From Gordionus sp. m RMFG-2023 (Eukaryota > Nematomorpha > Gordioida > Chordodea > Parachordodidae), in the NCBI RefSeq assembly GCF_954871325.1, contig NC_088778.1:25963120-26027119 (forward strand): 64,000 bases of DNA. The letters run 5' to 3'. The first letter of the stretch is position 1. Every line of letters begins with the position of its first letter. Below, piece by piece: positions 1-13,600 of the stretch. The notes under the pieces were generated by a model. That model was not told the origin of the DNA. It saw only the letters and a program-made list of their open reading frames with translations, and did no database searches. The position numbers were made by a program, and so were the translations under genes.

Positions 1-283
1 TGAGGTAGTGGTAAATGAAATGGGGAAATCATCTTGCTTGATTCTTCCTTTCTAAAGGTATCGTTTAACAATTCTGAAAGGTTTTTGATTGTTAACTATT
101 TCGAAATCATATTATATTTTTTAATTTTGATATTAAAAAAAGATGATAGGTCTGCAATTTCAAATTACTATATTTTTTTGGTTGATAAAAAAAATCCCAA
201 TAATAGATTTAAATAGTAAAACATTTATATTTTTTTTAAAAAAATCAAAATTTATCTTAAAATTGAGGGAAAACATAATAAGG

Positions 284-2861
284 CTATTTTTGTTGAGGGC
301 TTCCTCCAAAATATATGGGGTTAATTGGACTCTCGTGCCCTGACAGGCTCACCGAATGATGATCATCTACATAATTTTCAAATGAAGCTCTAGACCCGGG
401 TTGACTGATCCTTTTTAATGATCCAGGTGATTCGTTTTTTACCTGAACCATTCTTGACGATCTGCGTGCTTCCATTATTCCCGCTTCATCTATTCAATCA
501 GCAGCAGCAAATAAATTCATTTATATTTTAAAAATAAATTTATATAATTATAAAGAAAATACCTTTAAAAGGTGTATCGGTTATGACCACGGCTCTATCC
601 ACCATCGGGGCTATTCCTGGCCTCGCCATATCTTCCGAAATTGTCATTTTGCGAGCATTCTCCGCCAGATCGAAAATGTCGGGTGCAATCATTGGGTCCA
701 ATATCGAATCTCTCATGGTCGAAATTGGACTGTATTGTGAATTACCATTTTGTCTTATCAAAGTCGGGCTTGTTAATTGAATTATATCTTCTTTTACATT
801 GATCGGCGTCATTTGTTTTCCTGATACATCGCTTATCCTAAGGCTATCATCGTTGAGCAATATTTTAGGAGCACGTGAATCTGATGAGTGCATGATCATT
901 CCTATGTGTTTTTTTAGTGAACAATTTTGATATGATTGAATAATGAATAAACATCCTTTATTCTTGAGAGATCTGAAAAGGTATGTACTTAATTTTACGA
1001 CCGGCTCCTATTTTCCTGTTAAGGGATTATGTAAACTATCATTATAAATTTTCATAATAAGAGAATAAACTGAAACGAGAATATATAATGAGATAGATAA
1101 AGTTAATTTCATATTAAAAATCTATATAATGGTCATAATCACATCTTAATTAAAGCTTTATCATATTAAATGCCTAGAGTCTATGTGGAATGGTAAGAGC
1201 AATTATTTGCCTCCACACATCTTTCAGGGGTAGGGGATAGATTTTAAAGTAATGTGGCGAGTAAAAAAATGTCTTTGGAAGTGATAGATAGATCATGCCT
1301 GTTGTCTCAAACTGCTTGCTCACTAAGACGCCGCACAGTGAAGCTTTATGCTCCTTCATGATTTAAAATTAAATGAACTATTACAAAACAAATTATCGCA
1401 TTCCTCGTGGCTATCACTGACAAGTATAGTTACGTAATAACTATATTTTTAGTCGTTTAAAACAATTAAACCAAATTTTTAGCCCAAAACTATCATTTTG
1501 GCTTCGGGGTTTTCCTTAAAATATATCAGCCCAAATTCGAAAGAAACTAATATAATTTAAAATGAGACGACATTTAGCCATTACAGTTATACTGATAAAT
1601 TTAAATTAAGTTATTAAATTGTACCCATTCTAAAAAAAAATTAATTTTTTAAAAATATAAAGTCGTATTAGATTCTAGTTTGACCTTCAAAATTTGAAAA
1701 TATTTTAATTTAAAACTATTACTCTATTGTTTTGGATTATTATTGTCAGTATTTTTATCAATATCCGTGACCGATACGCCTACTAAAGACGTGTTACATA
1801 AGGTTATTTAATTCCCATGAAGCGGGCGGGTCATGAATTGACCTGATTATAAACTTTTCTACTCTCAACTTATAAATGATTGTAGGATATTAAATAACCG
1901 TTTTATAACCCAGGACCCTTTAAATAGGGTATGGGGTATTATATTGATGTTTATTACTCTACTCTACTATTGTGGTGGTTAAAATTTAAAAATAAGTGCT
2001 CAAATACATGTAATTTATCATCCTCAACACATAAGACATCCTTGTTTATATCCCCCCCCCCCTTAAGAAAGTAGACGTGTCAGAAAACTAGTTATACTAG
2101 AGAAAGTATCTGTTAGAGGTAAATTGTATTTCTTTAAAAAAAAAAATTAAATTACCTTTCAATGCACTTTCATTCCTTTCTTCGCTAACAATTACAGCTC
2201 TATCAACCATAGGAGCTATTCCCGGTGCCGCCATATCCTCGGATATGCTCATTTTCCAAGCAGTTTCTGTCAAATTAAAGACTTCTGGAGCCACAACAGG
2301 ATCAAGAATAGATTCTCTCAGTCTCCTAGGAGAACCTATAGGATAGCTTATACTAAGAGATTCTCTTTCAATACCTATGTCTACATACTGTTTGAACGGT
2401 GTATTTGCCGAGTATGTCAGTGATTCATTCTCTGATATACGATCTAAATCAGTGAAAATTTTAATTTTGTTTAATTAAATTTATATCAAATTTTATTTCT
2501 AAAAATAACTTTTTGAAATAATCTTTGAGGTTTCTGTTTTAATTAAACCAGGGACCTCAAAATTACGTTTTGAATCTAGCTTCATATCTTTTAATTTGGC
2601 CACTATGGCAGGGATTGTCATCAAGTCAAGGAAAGTAATAGTTAAAGACTCATCATGCTTGTCTTCGGAAGAAGAAGTCACATTAAGTGGACACGTGGGA
2701 GAAAAAGAATATATAAATGAATCATATATTTTAGGCGTTTTTAGGTCGTCTAGTAACGAGAAACATTTATTCGTGTTTACATCTTCAGATAATATTTTTG
2801 CAATATCTATAAAATCCATCTCAGAGTCATATTTCATGGAAGAAAACTCAAGAGAAGTCAT
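284..2861 (-). CDS. unrecognised four-exon gene with a duplicated exon repeat
   Basis: Not recognised. Proposed exons (transcript order): 2861-2510, 2443-2156, 901-563, 489-284. All three joins are phase 1, splice sites are GT-AG, and the lengths sum to 1185 nt, giving 394 aa and a TAG stop at 284-286. The protein is rich in Ser, Pro and acidic residues, with no membrane segment or signal peptide seen. Exons 2 and 3 end in the same module of about 48 residues: (E/D)SILDP..AP..F.L.E.A.KM followed by ISEDMA.PGIAPMVDRAV, so an exon duplication is likely. The last exon is basic and Ser-rich and ends GGSPQQK. Start at 2861 is the first Met before the conserved-looking part; the frame stays open upstream to 2981, so a 5' exon is possible. 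The exon 1 donor (at 2509) is the weakest junction. The product may be a disordered scaffold or phospho-protein; no function is proposed. Confidence 0.62.
902..2155. other. intron of the unknown gene, no gene seen
   Basis: This is the 1.25 kb intron between the two repeat-bearing exons. It is AT-rich, with a C-run near 2050. A short minus-strand open frame at 1174-1359 has no recognisable motif and no flanking splice logic. Confidence 0.5.
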
Positions 2862-5180
2862 TACTTTATGACAAATCGTAATGATAATTTTAACAATCAA
2901 AAATGGCTCATTATATTTAATTTCGTGAAAAAAACTCGAATATAATAATGGTTGAATATAATATACTAAACTTGGTGACATCTTGTCCAGGGCATTTCCA
3001 TATTGGTTATAATTGTACGGGGCTATATTCGATAATAATATATCACCTGTTCTATATGGATCAGTGGAGGGCTTTTTTAAAATAAATTTGTATATACTAT
3101 AAATCTTTCAATTTTGAATTTAAAAATTTGATTTTTTTTGAAATGTTTTCATGAGATAAATAATTTAAATTTAAAAAATAATAATTTACAAATGTTGAAA
3201 AAAGATTTTAAAAATATTGAATTTTTCAAAAAGAGCTTTTTAATAATATTTATTCCAGGCCTATACAATGAGATGAATGTAAATTTAATATTCCAATCTT
3301 AAAAACTCCACAAGTCTTTACGCTTAGATTTAGCTCACCAAGGAACTGCGGTGGCTTCTTCTCTCCGGGAAAAGCAAAAACTTCTATTATACCTATTAAA
3401 CTTTAGGAATAAAGAGAAATCATAAGAGATAAATGAAACTGCTTTATTCCTAACGATATTTATTTTTTGTGCAATTTGGTTTCAAGAAGCAAATGATATA
3501 TGGAAAAGCAGTGACATTCTAGGATTTTGCTTCAGGGGGTTAGGGGGCTTTTTCTAAGGATTCGGGATCTTTGGGTTTTAATTATTAATATCCATTTTAT
3601 ATTAATAATTTTTTTAGACCATTTTGCGATAAATAATATTTAATAATTGATTCTAATTATACTTTTATAATTATAAAATTATAGGATGAGCAAATAGGTA
3701 ACATTTTTTTGGCATATTTGATAAACGGCTAGAGGACGAGTATTTATTAAAGTAAAAGTTTCAATTCGGGAGTAATAGCATTGTTTTATTTAATAGAAAA
3801 AAATTAAGTGCTAATTTTGAATGCAATAATATTTGTATTCAAGGTGCTATTAAGGTCCCTTTAAAAATTGAAATTTTAATATAATCGAAATTCAATAAAT
3901 TTTAAATTATTTTTTTTATATATTGAGTAAATTTTATATAAGAAAATAAACTCATAATTTCTTCCTCCGAGAAACGTAAAAAATTATTAGTTAAAAATTT
4001 TGGAATAGAAAAATGTTCCTTTACCCTTAAAATACGCCACTGAAGTAAGGTAAGTCACGGGAGGTTGTGCAATACAAAACATTTTGGCATGAACAATAAT
4101 AAAACGGAATATAATATTATATAATTATATAATTTAAACCTGGCGAAATGATTCTGATATAATAGATTGATACTTTCCAGAATATTCCAAGGGATTCATT
4201 TCTAATTTTTATAAATTATATCTATAAAAATGCCAGAATGATTTTTTTTTCTTACATTTACGCATATTATGATTGTGTTACGTTTATGTAGAAATTTATT
4301 ATCAATAAATTGATATCAAATAATTCGTAATATTTTATGCTAGTATGCTCGTAAATTTCTACACTTCTTTAAGTATCACGATCATTTATTGACAAACTAA
4401 AATTTCTTTACTTTACATATATCTAATAAAGATTTAATATCCTCCGCTTAGTATACAGAAAAATTACGATTATTAATGTGTTAAATTTTACAACTGTTAA
4501 GTTCACTATTCTTTTTTTTTATGTAAATTTATATTAGTGTTCTAATAAACGCAATGGACAGCTAATCGCTCCCATGCTCTGTAATAAATATATTTAGGTT
4601 TCACTAACCTATATACAAATTGTAAAACTTTTTATAAAATTAACTCGCATCAATAATTTGAGACATTCGATAGAATAAAAGCAGTTTGTTAAACGAAAAA
4701 GAAAGATTAAAAAAAATAGTCGTAGTTTGGATGCCATAAAATTATTTGACTATTTCTAGCCATCGTTAAGGATATGATTATCTTCGATAATAATTTAGAA
4801 TAAATTAATTAATATTTATGAAGATAGATTCTCAAAATTCAAGAATTATTCCGTGGTTTAAAGCATTTAAAGAAACGTGGCTTAATAACTAATATCATTG
4901 CACTATGTATAGATTATATTTTATACATAAATATAACTCGATAGAATATCATTACCAATTTTATGTAATATTTTTAATTTTAGGATAATTAACACTCATG
5001 GTAGTGAAATTTAAATTATAGAAATAAGTTCCCCTGAATCATATAATCTTAAAATTTTATATGGTTTTTAAATATAAGTTAAAAAAGACAATTTACATGC
5101 TAAATGTAAAACCTGTATAATCAAAAAAATAATAAAGGGTTAAACACAAATTTTGTTAAACATATTATAGTATATTATTT
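2862..5180. other. gene-free AT-rich stretch
   Basis: No coding exon, RNA gene or clear terminal inverted repeat was seen. Short GC-richer bits near 3300-3550 are not interpretable by eye. Confidence 0.4.
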
Positions 5181-5189
5181 ATGTGTAGT

Positions 5190-6163
5190 TAAAAGGGGCA
5201 TAGGTTATCTTAAAAATTCAAGTTTACAATATTGTCTACCTTTAAAAGCTGCCCAAGATGGTATGCGTAAAAGATTTTAAGAAAATATTTTCCTATGATT
5301 TGAATATAATGTGGCTTTTTTGACATCAATATTACATCCATATTCTAAGAACTTATAAATTGAGTTGGATAATAAAAAAAAAATTCAAAATATAAAAAGA
5401 AGTCCTAAATGTAGTACCAGAGTAAATAATAAAGTTCAAACTATAAAACCAATGATTAACATCTAATAAAGAAAATGATAATTATTTTTCTTTTGGTGAA
5501 ACAAATAGTGCTGAGTTCAATAATACAAATAACAATGGCTGGAGATTTTAATTTATATTAAGTCGAAATATATTATAAATGCTTAATTTTTATCCTTCTA
5601 TTAAGGAAATTTTTTATACATATAATACTGTAATACCTTCATCAGCTCTAATTGAAAGGTTATTCAGTTTTGGTAAAAATGTTAAATATGCCGAAACGAC
5701 AAAGGTTTAATGATAAATTATTTGAAAAATTTGATTATCTTATAATAAATGTATTTTAAATACTCTTTTACAAATCAATATTTCAACTCCCATTAAAAAT
5801 ACTCCCCCTTCTTGCTATGAATGGTTAATACTAATATTAAAATGCCTGATTATTAGAATTAACTCATTAAATGTTTTATTAATTATTGTAAATATTCATT
5901 CTTATTATGTGTATGTTATGTTCTTCACAAATAAATAGCAAAAACTGTATTTTATAAGCTATTCTGATTTAATTGGTAATGAATTTAAAAGTATCTTGTA
6001 TTTAAGATACTCTAATTAAGTGAAAGATACAAGTATCTTTTATCTTGTATCTTTTTGATATGAAAAAGATAAAAAGATACTAGTATCTGTATCTAAGATT
6101 CATTTTTTCACAAAGAATCTATTTGTATTTAGATTCTTTTTCAAGAGGACCTGCCCAACCCTG
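5190..6163 (+). mobile_element. decayed hAT transposon, transposase C-terminus plus right end
   Basis: Around 5600-5740 the plus strand encodes the hAT dimerisation signature, IPSSALIERLFSFGKN, followed in another frame by the usual N-D-KLFEKLDYLI-type tail. Around 5220-5360, AAQDGM(R)KRF and VAFLTSILHPYSKNL correspond to the segment hAT transposases carry before that domain. Frames change often, so this is a relic. The right end is probably 6163: the reverse complement begins CAGGGTTGGGCAGG, a hAT-like terminus, and is preceded by subterminal repeats of AGTATCT/AGATAC (6000-6130). The left end was not found. Confidence 0.6.
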
Positions 6164-6169
6164 CCAGTA

Positions 6170-8500
6170 ATATCCTTAAATAATTTTAAAACATAAATCG
6201 TTTACTTTATTGAATTTTCAGCTTTAGATTAACTCATTGTTCTTCTCTGAGGCTGTTTAGACAGATTGGCTGATTCAAATAGGACACCAAGGATTTTAAA
6301 TAAAGTCTTTAACCCAGTAGCGTCACTGGGGAAGGGACACAGGGGTTAGAGCCCTCTGAAAATTTGAATAACCCCGTGAAGCAAAAAATTTTTTTGGATT
6401 CTTAATATCCCCCCAAACTAAAAATTTATTTTTTTGATAGCCCTCTGAACAATTTATTTTATAATTCTATTATGTATTATATATATTTTATTGTATTATT
6501 TAAAAATTAATAAGGCTATCTAAATTTTTTATTAAATAAGTGCTATTTTAATTATTAGATTAATACATATAAATTATATTTTCACTTTGTCAGCTTACAC
6601 AATCATATTATGGGTTAAAAATGGAATATCAATCATATGTGTAAATATCAATTTAGCATTAACAGTTGAAGCTTAATTGATTTTTATAAAATTATTTCAT
6701 ACCCTAATTAAATAAATAAAATCATTTATTAATTGAAAATTAACAAATTTAATATTGTAATTAGCCGAGTTCAAAATCATTAATTAATTTTTAAATATAA
6801 TTAACATGCCTCTTCCTAAAAATATTTATAAAGTCCAAACAAGTATAAGAAAGTTCTTGATAAATAGTTAGTAGACATATAATTGATAAACATCTATTAT
6901 TTAGAATTTTACAAAATAAGTAAGGAAAATGACACGGTTACATTCATTTTTGAAAGTTATAAAATATATTACAGTTAATATTTTAATAAACTTTACAAAT
7001 CAATCCTATTAATAATAAATATAAGTAATTCAATATTTTAACGCCATCTATTTATTTAAAAATAAATAAATTACTTAAAATTAAACATCTTATTATAGAT
7101 CCCTCAATGGATGTAATCCTTATTAAATATCTTTTTGTTTTTTCCTTCTCTTTTTTACGTGTTTTTTCTTTTAAAAAACAGTTTTGAGATAAATTGTTAA
7201 TACTTTAATATTTTTATTATTACAACTATTATAATTTTAAGACATATTAATATACCGACTAGAGGTGGTGCGACAATAATATTTAAAATCTTTCAATATA
7301 TTTGCATAATTATTTCTTTTAAAGATTTTTGTGTTTTAGTTTTATCAATTTAGCAAACATAATAAATTCTGATATGAATTTACATCGTGAGTGTTATAGA
7401 TATGACTGCAAATTAACCGTAAAATTTATTATTTGTGTGGCTATTGTAATTTTAGATTATTACTTCTGCTGCTGAGAGCATTTGATTGCATAATTTAGAT
7501 GAGCAATAATCGTCAAAGTCGTTTATATATCAATAAAAATGGAAGATAATCTTATAAATTTAAAATCTCACAATAATTTCTCTATTACTTATTTAGTTTC
7601 CATAATTAAATCGAAGAGAAAGCTCTAACCACTATATAGTTTTATGATTTGAGTTAGTCGTTTATATCGGGTTCTTCAGTTATTATTGATTTATTTAAGC
7701 CTACAAATTTTTCCTTATTATTTTATTCTGTAATAATTGTCTAAAATGGCAATACAACGTTATATTAGTTTTATGCTAAAAATTATATTCTTGTGTGGTT
7801 TTTAAAAACCATTATTAATTGAGACATGTATGAATAAATTATCCCTTTTTATCACTTGTAATTCTTGAGACGTAAAATCTTTTTGCATACGTAATCAAAA
7901 ATATTTAATATAATAATAAATGGATAAATATTTTGCATTAGCTTAAGCAGGAATTTGGTATTGGGGGGGGGGGGGTGATATTAAATTTTTTAAAGAAATA
8001 TTATTGTTTGTTAAAAATATCAAGCATAAATTTATTAGGACTAATAACTATTTCTAATACACAATTTTAAATGTGAATTATAAAAAATTATATGTATAAA
8101 CCAGCATATAAAAAACTATAAAATAAATGTGAATTAAAAAATATTAAACGGATATAGGCAGTATATGAAAAACTATAAAAGAAATGTGAATTATAAAATA
8201 TAAAGTGAATATAACAACTATAAGAATCACTTAAATGATCCAAAATAAAAATTTGAATTTTTTGAGCCTTTAAAATTTATGTATATAAAGTATAAAAAAT
8301 TTAAATGTTAGAAATATAAAAATACACAAAATTTTTTTTAGGAATAATTGTATTTTGTATGTTATATATTTACAATGTAAAATCTTCGTTAGGATTGTGC
8401 TAATTTTTCAATTATCTCATCCTTGCTTGTCGTCAAATGCCAATGAATTTTCAAAAGATCCAAACTTTTCAATCTACTTTCAGAGGATGTACTTTTTGGA
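6170..8500. other. gene-free AT-rich stretch
   Basis: No gene seen. It contains a G-run of about 11 at 7965 and a GC-richer scrap near 6305-6365 (AGTAGCGTCACTGGGG) that resembles the end of a non-autonomous element. An array of similar short AT-rich segments occupies 8040-8220. Confidence 0.4.
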
Positions 8501-8508
8501 ATGTTTTC

Positions 8509-8830
8509 CAGAGACCTGCAGGCCCGGCCCCCGGGCCAAACCGTATTTTAATTTTTTTAAATATACCCGGGCTGGGCCCGAAATTTTTTTAAAAAACACC
8601 CGGGCAGGGCCTGAATTTTTTAAAAAAATATCCGGGCCGGGCTGTTTAAAACAGCCTATATTTGAAATCGTTATTATTTAAAATTCAAAAATAAATATAA
8701 TTTATTTTTTAAAAATCCGGACCGGGCTTGAAAATTTTATTTTAAAAACAGTCGGGCTGGGTCTGAAATTTTTTTAAAAAAACCCAGGCCGGGACGTAAA
8801 AAGTTTTAAAAAAAAATCCAGGCCATGCCC
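8509..8830. mobile_element. CGGGC-rich non-autonomous element (CAGAGACCTGCAG family)
   Basis: It starts CAGAGACCTGCAGGCCCGG and then has at least six irregular spacings of (C)CCGGGC(C/T)GGGC separated by A/T runs. The same terminal motif opens and closes the element at 56957-57443 and ends the scrap near 38220-38274. It is probably a hAT-type MITE; the right boundary is unclear. Confidence 0.5.
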
Positions 8831-8839
8831 TGAAATTAC

Positions 8840-10640
8840 CTTTAAAGGGCTCTGTTATTCTTCTTTAAAAAGAGAATGTTTTCTAATTAGTTTACTAATG
8901 GGAAGAGTTGCTAAGATATATAAACCCTTTTAATGTAATCTAAAATGTGTTTGAATAATGCAGAGCATAGCATTTTTTGGGGAATATCATCTATAGTTAT
9001 TCTTACAAACATAGTTATTCAACTAATAAGGCATCATAAGATACTTTAACATCTTCATGATAAAAATCTAACAAATATTTTTTTTCAATCACCATCTGAA
9101 AAAGGTTGCTAAGGCTTTTGTGGAAGTAATATTTTTTAAGATTGGTAAGTGTTGCATGATGAATTAAAACCATTCATTTATTTGGGTTATAAATATATTT
9201 AAAATATAAATATATTTAAGATATACTCTTCTACTGATCCTATGAGCTTGCCTTGCTGCAAGTCGAGGGAGACAAATATTAAACACCTCTGCTTTTGACT
9301 CAACAATGACATATAAAATATGAAATTTTTCATCAACAATTGCCCTAATATCTTCGATTTCTAATTAAATGCTCTCCGCTATTCTCATCTTTTTAATCAA
9401 ATTAAGGTCATGTTTTGGAAAAGTAATACATAAAATAGTTGTATAATTAAATAATACATTCTAGAGAAAAAAAATTTGAATAAGCATTGAATCCAATATT
9501 TTAGCTTCTGAGGAAATATTTCTTTCAGGCTATTGTGATATTTCAGTAATAGCAAATAATCGGCTCTTCTAACTCCATAAAAGCTGCTACTGCTTGATGG
9601 CGGAGAGTCTATCTCGACAAGATTGTTTTTTTCTCCCTATTGGACAAGAAGTTTCAGAAATAATTATTATTTGACTAGAAATTTGAAAATGGTAGATAAA
9701 TATTACGCCACTAAAAATTTGAATATAAAGTAAATAATACGCCGGAAAACTTGAAATCGAAAGTAATAAATATATTTAATATGAGATAGGAATAAAAATA
9801 TTAACAAATATAAATTAATATAAACAATAATATTTTTGAAAAATATATCCGGCATCTGTATTTTTTGGCTTGGGCTGGGGATTTATTCCCCCCCCCCCCC
9901 CCCGCTGCGTACGCGCCTGATATTTTGTATTTTATTTTTAGAAAAATCACATATTATTTTTCTTTCATTATTTGTATGCAAAATAAATGACAAAATATAA
10001 AATTCAGAATAATTGTTTAGAGTTTGCAAATTTCAATTTAAAAAAAAGTATAATATATTAATATAAAACCCGGCTGAAGACCGAGCAAAAGCGGACAGAA
10101 GACCCGTAAAATAGGGGGTCAACCCCACATAAAAGTGAGCCCCTGAGATTTTTAAAGGCTAGTGATGCCCCGCATTAACCTGATTAATGCCTGTAACACT
10201 TTTTCATCGAACGCCGTTAATTATAAATAATAACTTAAACAGTTCCAGTGTATGACCATTAAATAATATCGGATATTCTTTTTAAGAATCTATTAAAATA
10301 GGGAAATGTTAATTATTAAATGTAAAATATATACTTAAGTTATTATACTTGATAAAAAATATATAAATGTGCTTAATAAAATCAAATTGAATTTCCGGCG
10401 GGACACGCCCATCCTGGCTACAACCCTGGTTATATATCGTTAGGTGTCATAATAAGCGCCACTTTTAACAAACTGAAAAGCCTAGTTACTTCCCTGATGG
10501 TGTCTTATTGGCCTTTTTTTAGCCAATTATTGTTATATGTGACAGATTATATAGAAGCATTCGTTCACTTACAAATGCTTTGAATTTTGTAATGTTTTTT
10601 TTTTATTTAAAAATTTTACTTTAACCGATAGCATAGATTG
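8840..10640. other. gene-free stretch upstream of the carrier gene
   Basis: No exon recognised. It contains a C-run of about 16 at 9888-9903 and a GC-richer island at 10070-10210 of unknown nature. No core promoter element for the downstream gene could be singled out. Confidence 0.4.
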
Positions 10641-10644
10641 CTAA

Positions 10645-13600
10645 ATGCGTTTAGAGGATGAGGATGCTGGAAAAATCATGACAATAGAATGGCATATGCT
10701 GGAAAAGCATAAGCTATATCCTTTAATATTTTTATCTTCTTTCAGTGTCAGAACATTACTATATCCCTTTAGTGTAATTAAAACCAGAATTCAAATTCAA
10801 AAGAAGCAAGAATTATATCGTGGCACATGGGATGCTTACAAAAATATACTTAAATACGAAGGTTACAATGGTTTATACAAAGGTTTTATGATTAGCTCAT
10901 TTCAAATATTATCTGGATTATTTTATATAACATCATATGAATCTACGCGTCATATTCTTAAAAATTATACTCAAATCCAGGACACAAAATATAGAGCATT
11001 TATTGCTGGGGGATGTGCATCATTAGTAAATCAAACAATATTGGTTCCCTGTGATATAGTCTCTCAACATATGATGGTTTTAGGAAGAAATACTATTAAT
11101 GGGAAAATTTTTAAAATTGACACCTTAGATATTGGAGACAAGTATGATATAAAAAGGAAAGGATTATCAAAAGCAATTATATCCCAAATTTATAAGTATT
11201 AGAAAAATAGTTTGTAAATTATAATATAATATTAGGAAAGATGGGCTAATAGGGTTTTATAGGGGATATTTTGCCTCACTCTTATCATATGTACCCAATT
11301 CTGCTATTTGGTGGTCAAGTTATCAAGCTTATAGCAGTATATATTTTTAAATAATTTAATAAATTTTAAATTATTTAGACCTATTAGCAACATTGGCCCC
11401 TGTTTGGGTGTCTCATTTATTCCTTCAATGTTTATCTGCTCCAATGGCTGGAATAACATCTGCATTTTGTACAAATCCTTTAGATATAATAAGAGCAAGA
11501 ATTCAAGTAAAAAAAATATATTGATACATGCTTTTATTTTTATATTACTTTAAAAGCCATCTAAATTAAAACTTTTAGAAATAAAAAATAATAAAGTTAA
11601 TAAATGGTTCTGGTACATAATTTCCTTTTACAAACATTAAAGATAAAGAAATATTTTGTCAAATGAGATGTAAATCATTTGGAAGGGATATAAAAAAATA
11701 GTTGAGAAATGGTTGAATGAAATCAAAGCTAAAGTTTTTGTCATAAAAAAATGACTTAAACCTCCACCAAAAAATTGAGATGAATATTATTTTTAAATAA
11801 AAATTTAGCTATATTTTAGAATTGGCCAAAGTTAGGTAATTATGATAGTAAGAGCTGCAATGAAGGTGAACATTAATTCTTAAAGCAAAGATAGCATGTA
11901 ATCAACCATTCAATAGGGTTCACCCAAAATACTTGGTAAACCTGGAAAACTGTCACAAAATGATTAAGTATATATATATATTTATAATCACTAAATATCA
12001 GCTAGTATGACTCAATATACAGGCATGCAGAAAAAAATCTACTAAACAATGAATGAGTTGATTTATTTTTTGCTTGCTTCAAAGTCGAATATTTAATAAT
12101 AAACAATCCCAGTGAGATGAGTTATCAGCTAAAAACTAGGTTAATTAACTTGTAAATCATATAATATTTTTCTTACTCCCATTTCAGATAATTTCATAAT
12201 GCAACTAAAATTTAAAATATTATAAACGGAAAAAAATTATAAAACTTCTGAGACCCAAATTTAAAATTATTTAAGCCAAAAAAGTGGTATATAGATATTA
12301 ATTTATCAACATCATTGTTTTTAAAAAAATGTTTATAAAATTAAAAGTAAAAATAATATTAACCATACCTTTTTATGGTATAATTTCCCTTAGATATAAG
12401 TCTTAAAAAAATTATTTATGGAAAGCTAATTATCATTTTTATGTATCCATTCACTTATGGTATCTGTTAGAACTGAAAATTAGGCCAATTAGGGAAACAA
12501 TTCCAGATCAGACTTGAACATCTACGAGCAATTTGTTACTTGCAGAGCTTATATTATTAGAATACCTTTGGCCTTTGCTACTAATTTTGAATTGGCAATA
12601 TTTTATTTGCTATGTCCTTAAAAATTAAGTTTTGACCTTTAAACCCAATACATTCAACATCTGGATATTTACTGTGCCCATGCACTACTTGCATTATCAT
12701 ATATTATGGATGGAATTACTTTTTATGCTTCCTATTTCTTCAATTACTTTTTGTGTTTATTATTTCGTAATTCATTAGATATATACAATCCCCTATCCAT
12801 CTTGATCCCTATTTCAATTGAATCTAGGAAAATAATTCCCTGGGAAAAAATCCCCATTTTTTAAGATATTATTACAAAATTAATAAAATAGGAGTTCCCT
12901 ATAGATATATCCACGAAATAAAAACCCTCAAATAAAATATTTAAAAGTTTTGAGAAAATCAATTCTGGTGAATTATTTTCTAAGAAATATTATTGGAACC
13001 ATTTCAATTTATTTATAGAATATGGAGCTTGGCGTTGCTATAATATAATTTATAATTCACTCGCCTTTTATAATTGTGCAACCATCATTAATGAGGTCAA
13101 ATTTATATTTAATCTTTCGATTACTATTTTTTAATCTTCCCATATTCATTATTTAACATTTTTTACTGAGTATCTTATCTTGAAGGCATTAAATGCAGGT
13201 TTTAAAGATAAAAATAATTTCTTCCAATACAATTTGATATAAAGATGTCTGTTGAAATTGGATAGCTAGTTTACTTTGCTCTTTATCTGATACTATCAAT
13301 ATATTTCATTAAATTGTTGTTTGCATTAAATTATTTTTTTGGAAATTTAATTGATTACGCATATAAAGATTATCTTTATAATTTCTTAAATTATGATATA
13401 AATTTCATCAATGTTAATTGTAAACATACTTTCTAGACTTGGTAATTAATTAAGAAAACTATAATATCCGAAATAGATAATTAATTTAAACGTGTATTAT
13501 AAAATTTTATTACAAAAATTAAGAAATTTAGTATCAAATTAAGGAAATTGTTCATTAACTTATTAAAATTTTTATTGGTCTGTCTATAATCACATCACAT

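Noticed and set aside
1174-1359. 61-codon minus frame in the intron of the unknown gene
   Set aside because: It lacks phase-compatible splice sites and any motif.
8355-8681. 108-codon plus frame with RAGPE repeats
   Set aside because: It runs from random AT-rich sequence into the CGGGC repeat element; there is no protein signature.
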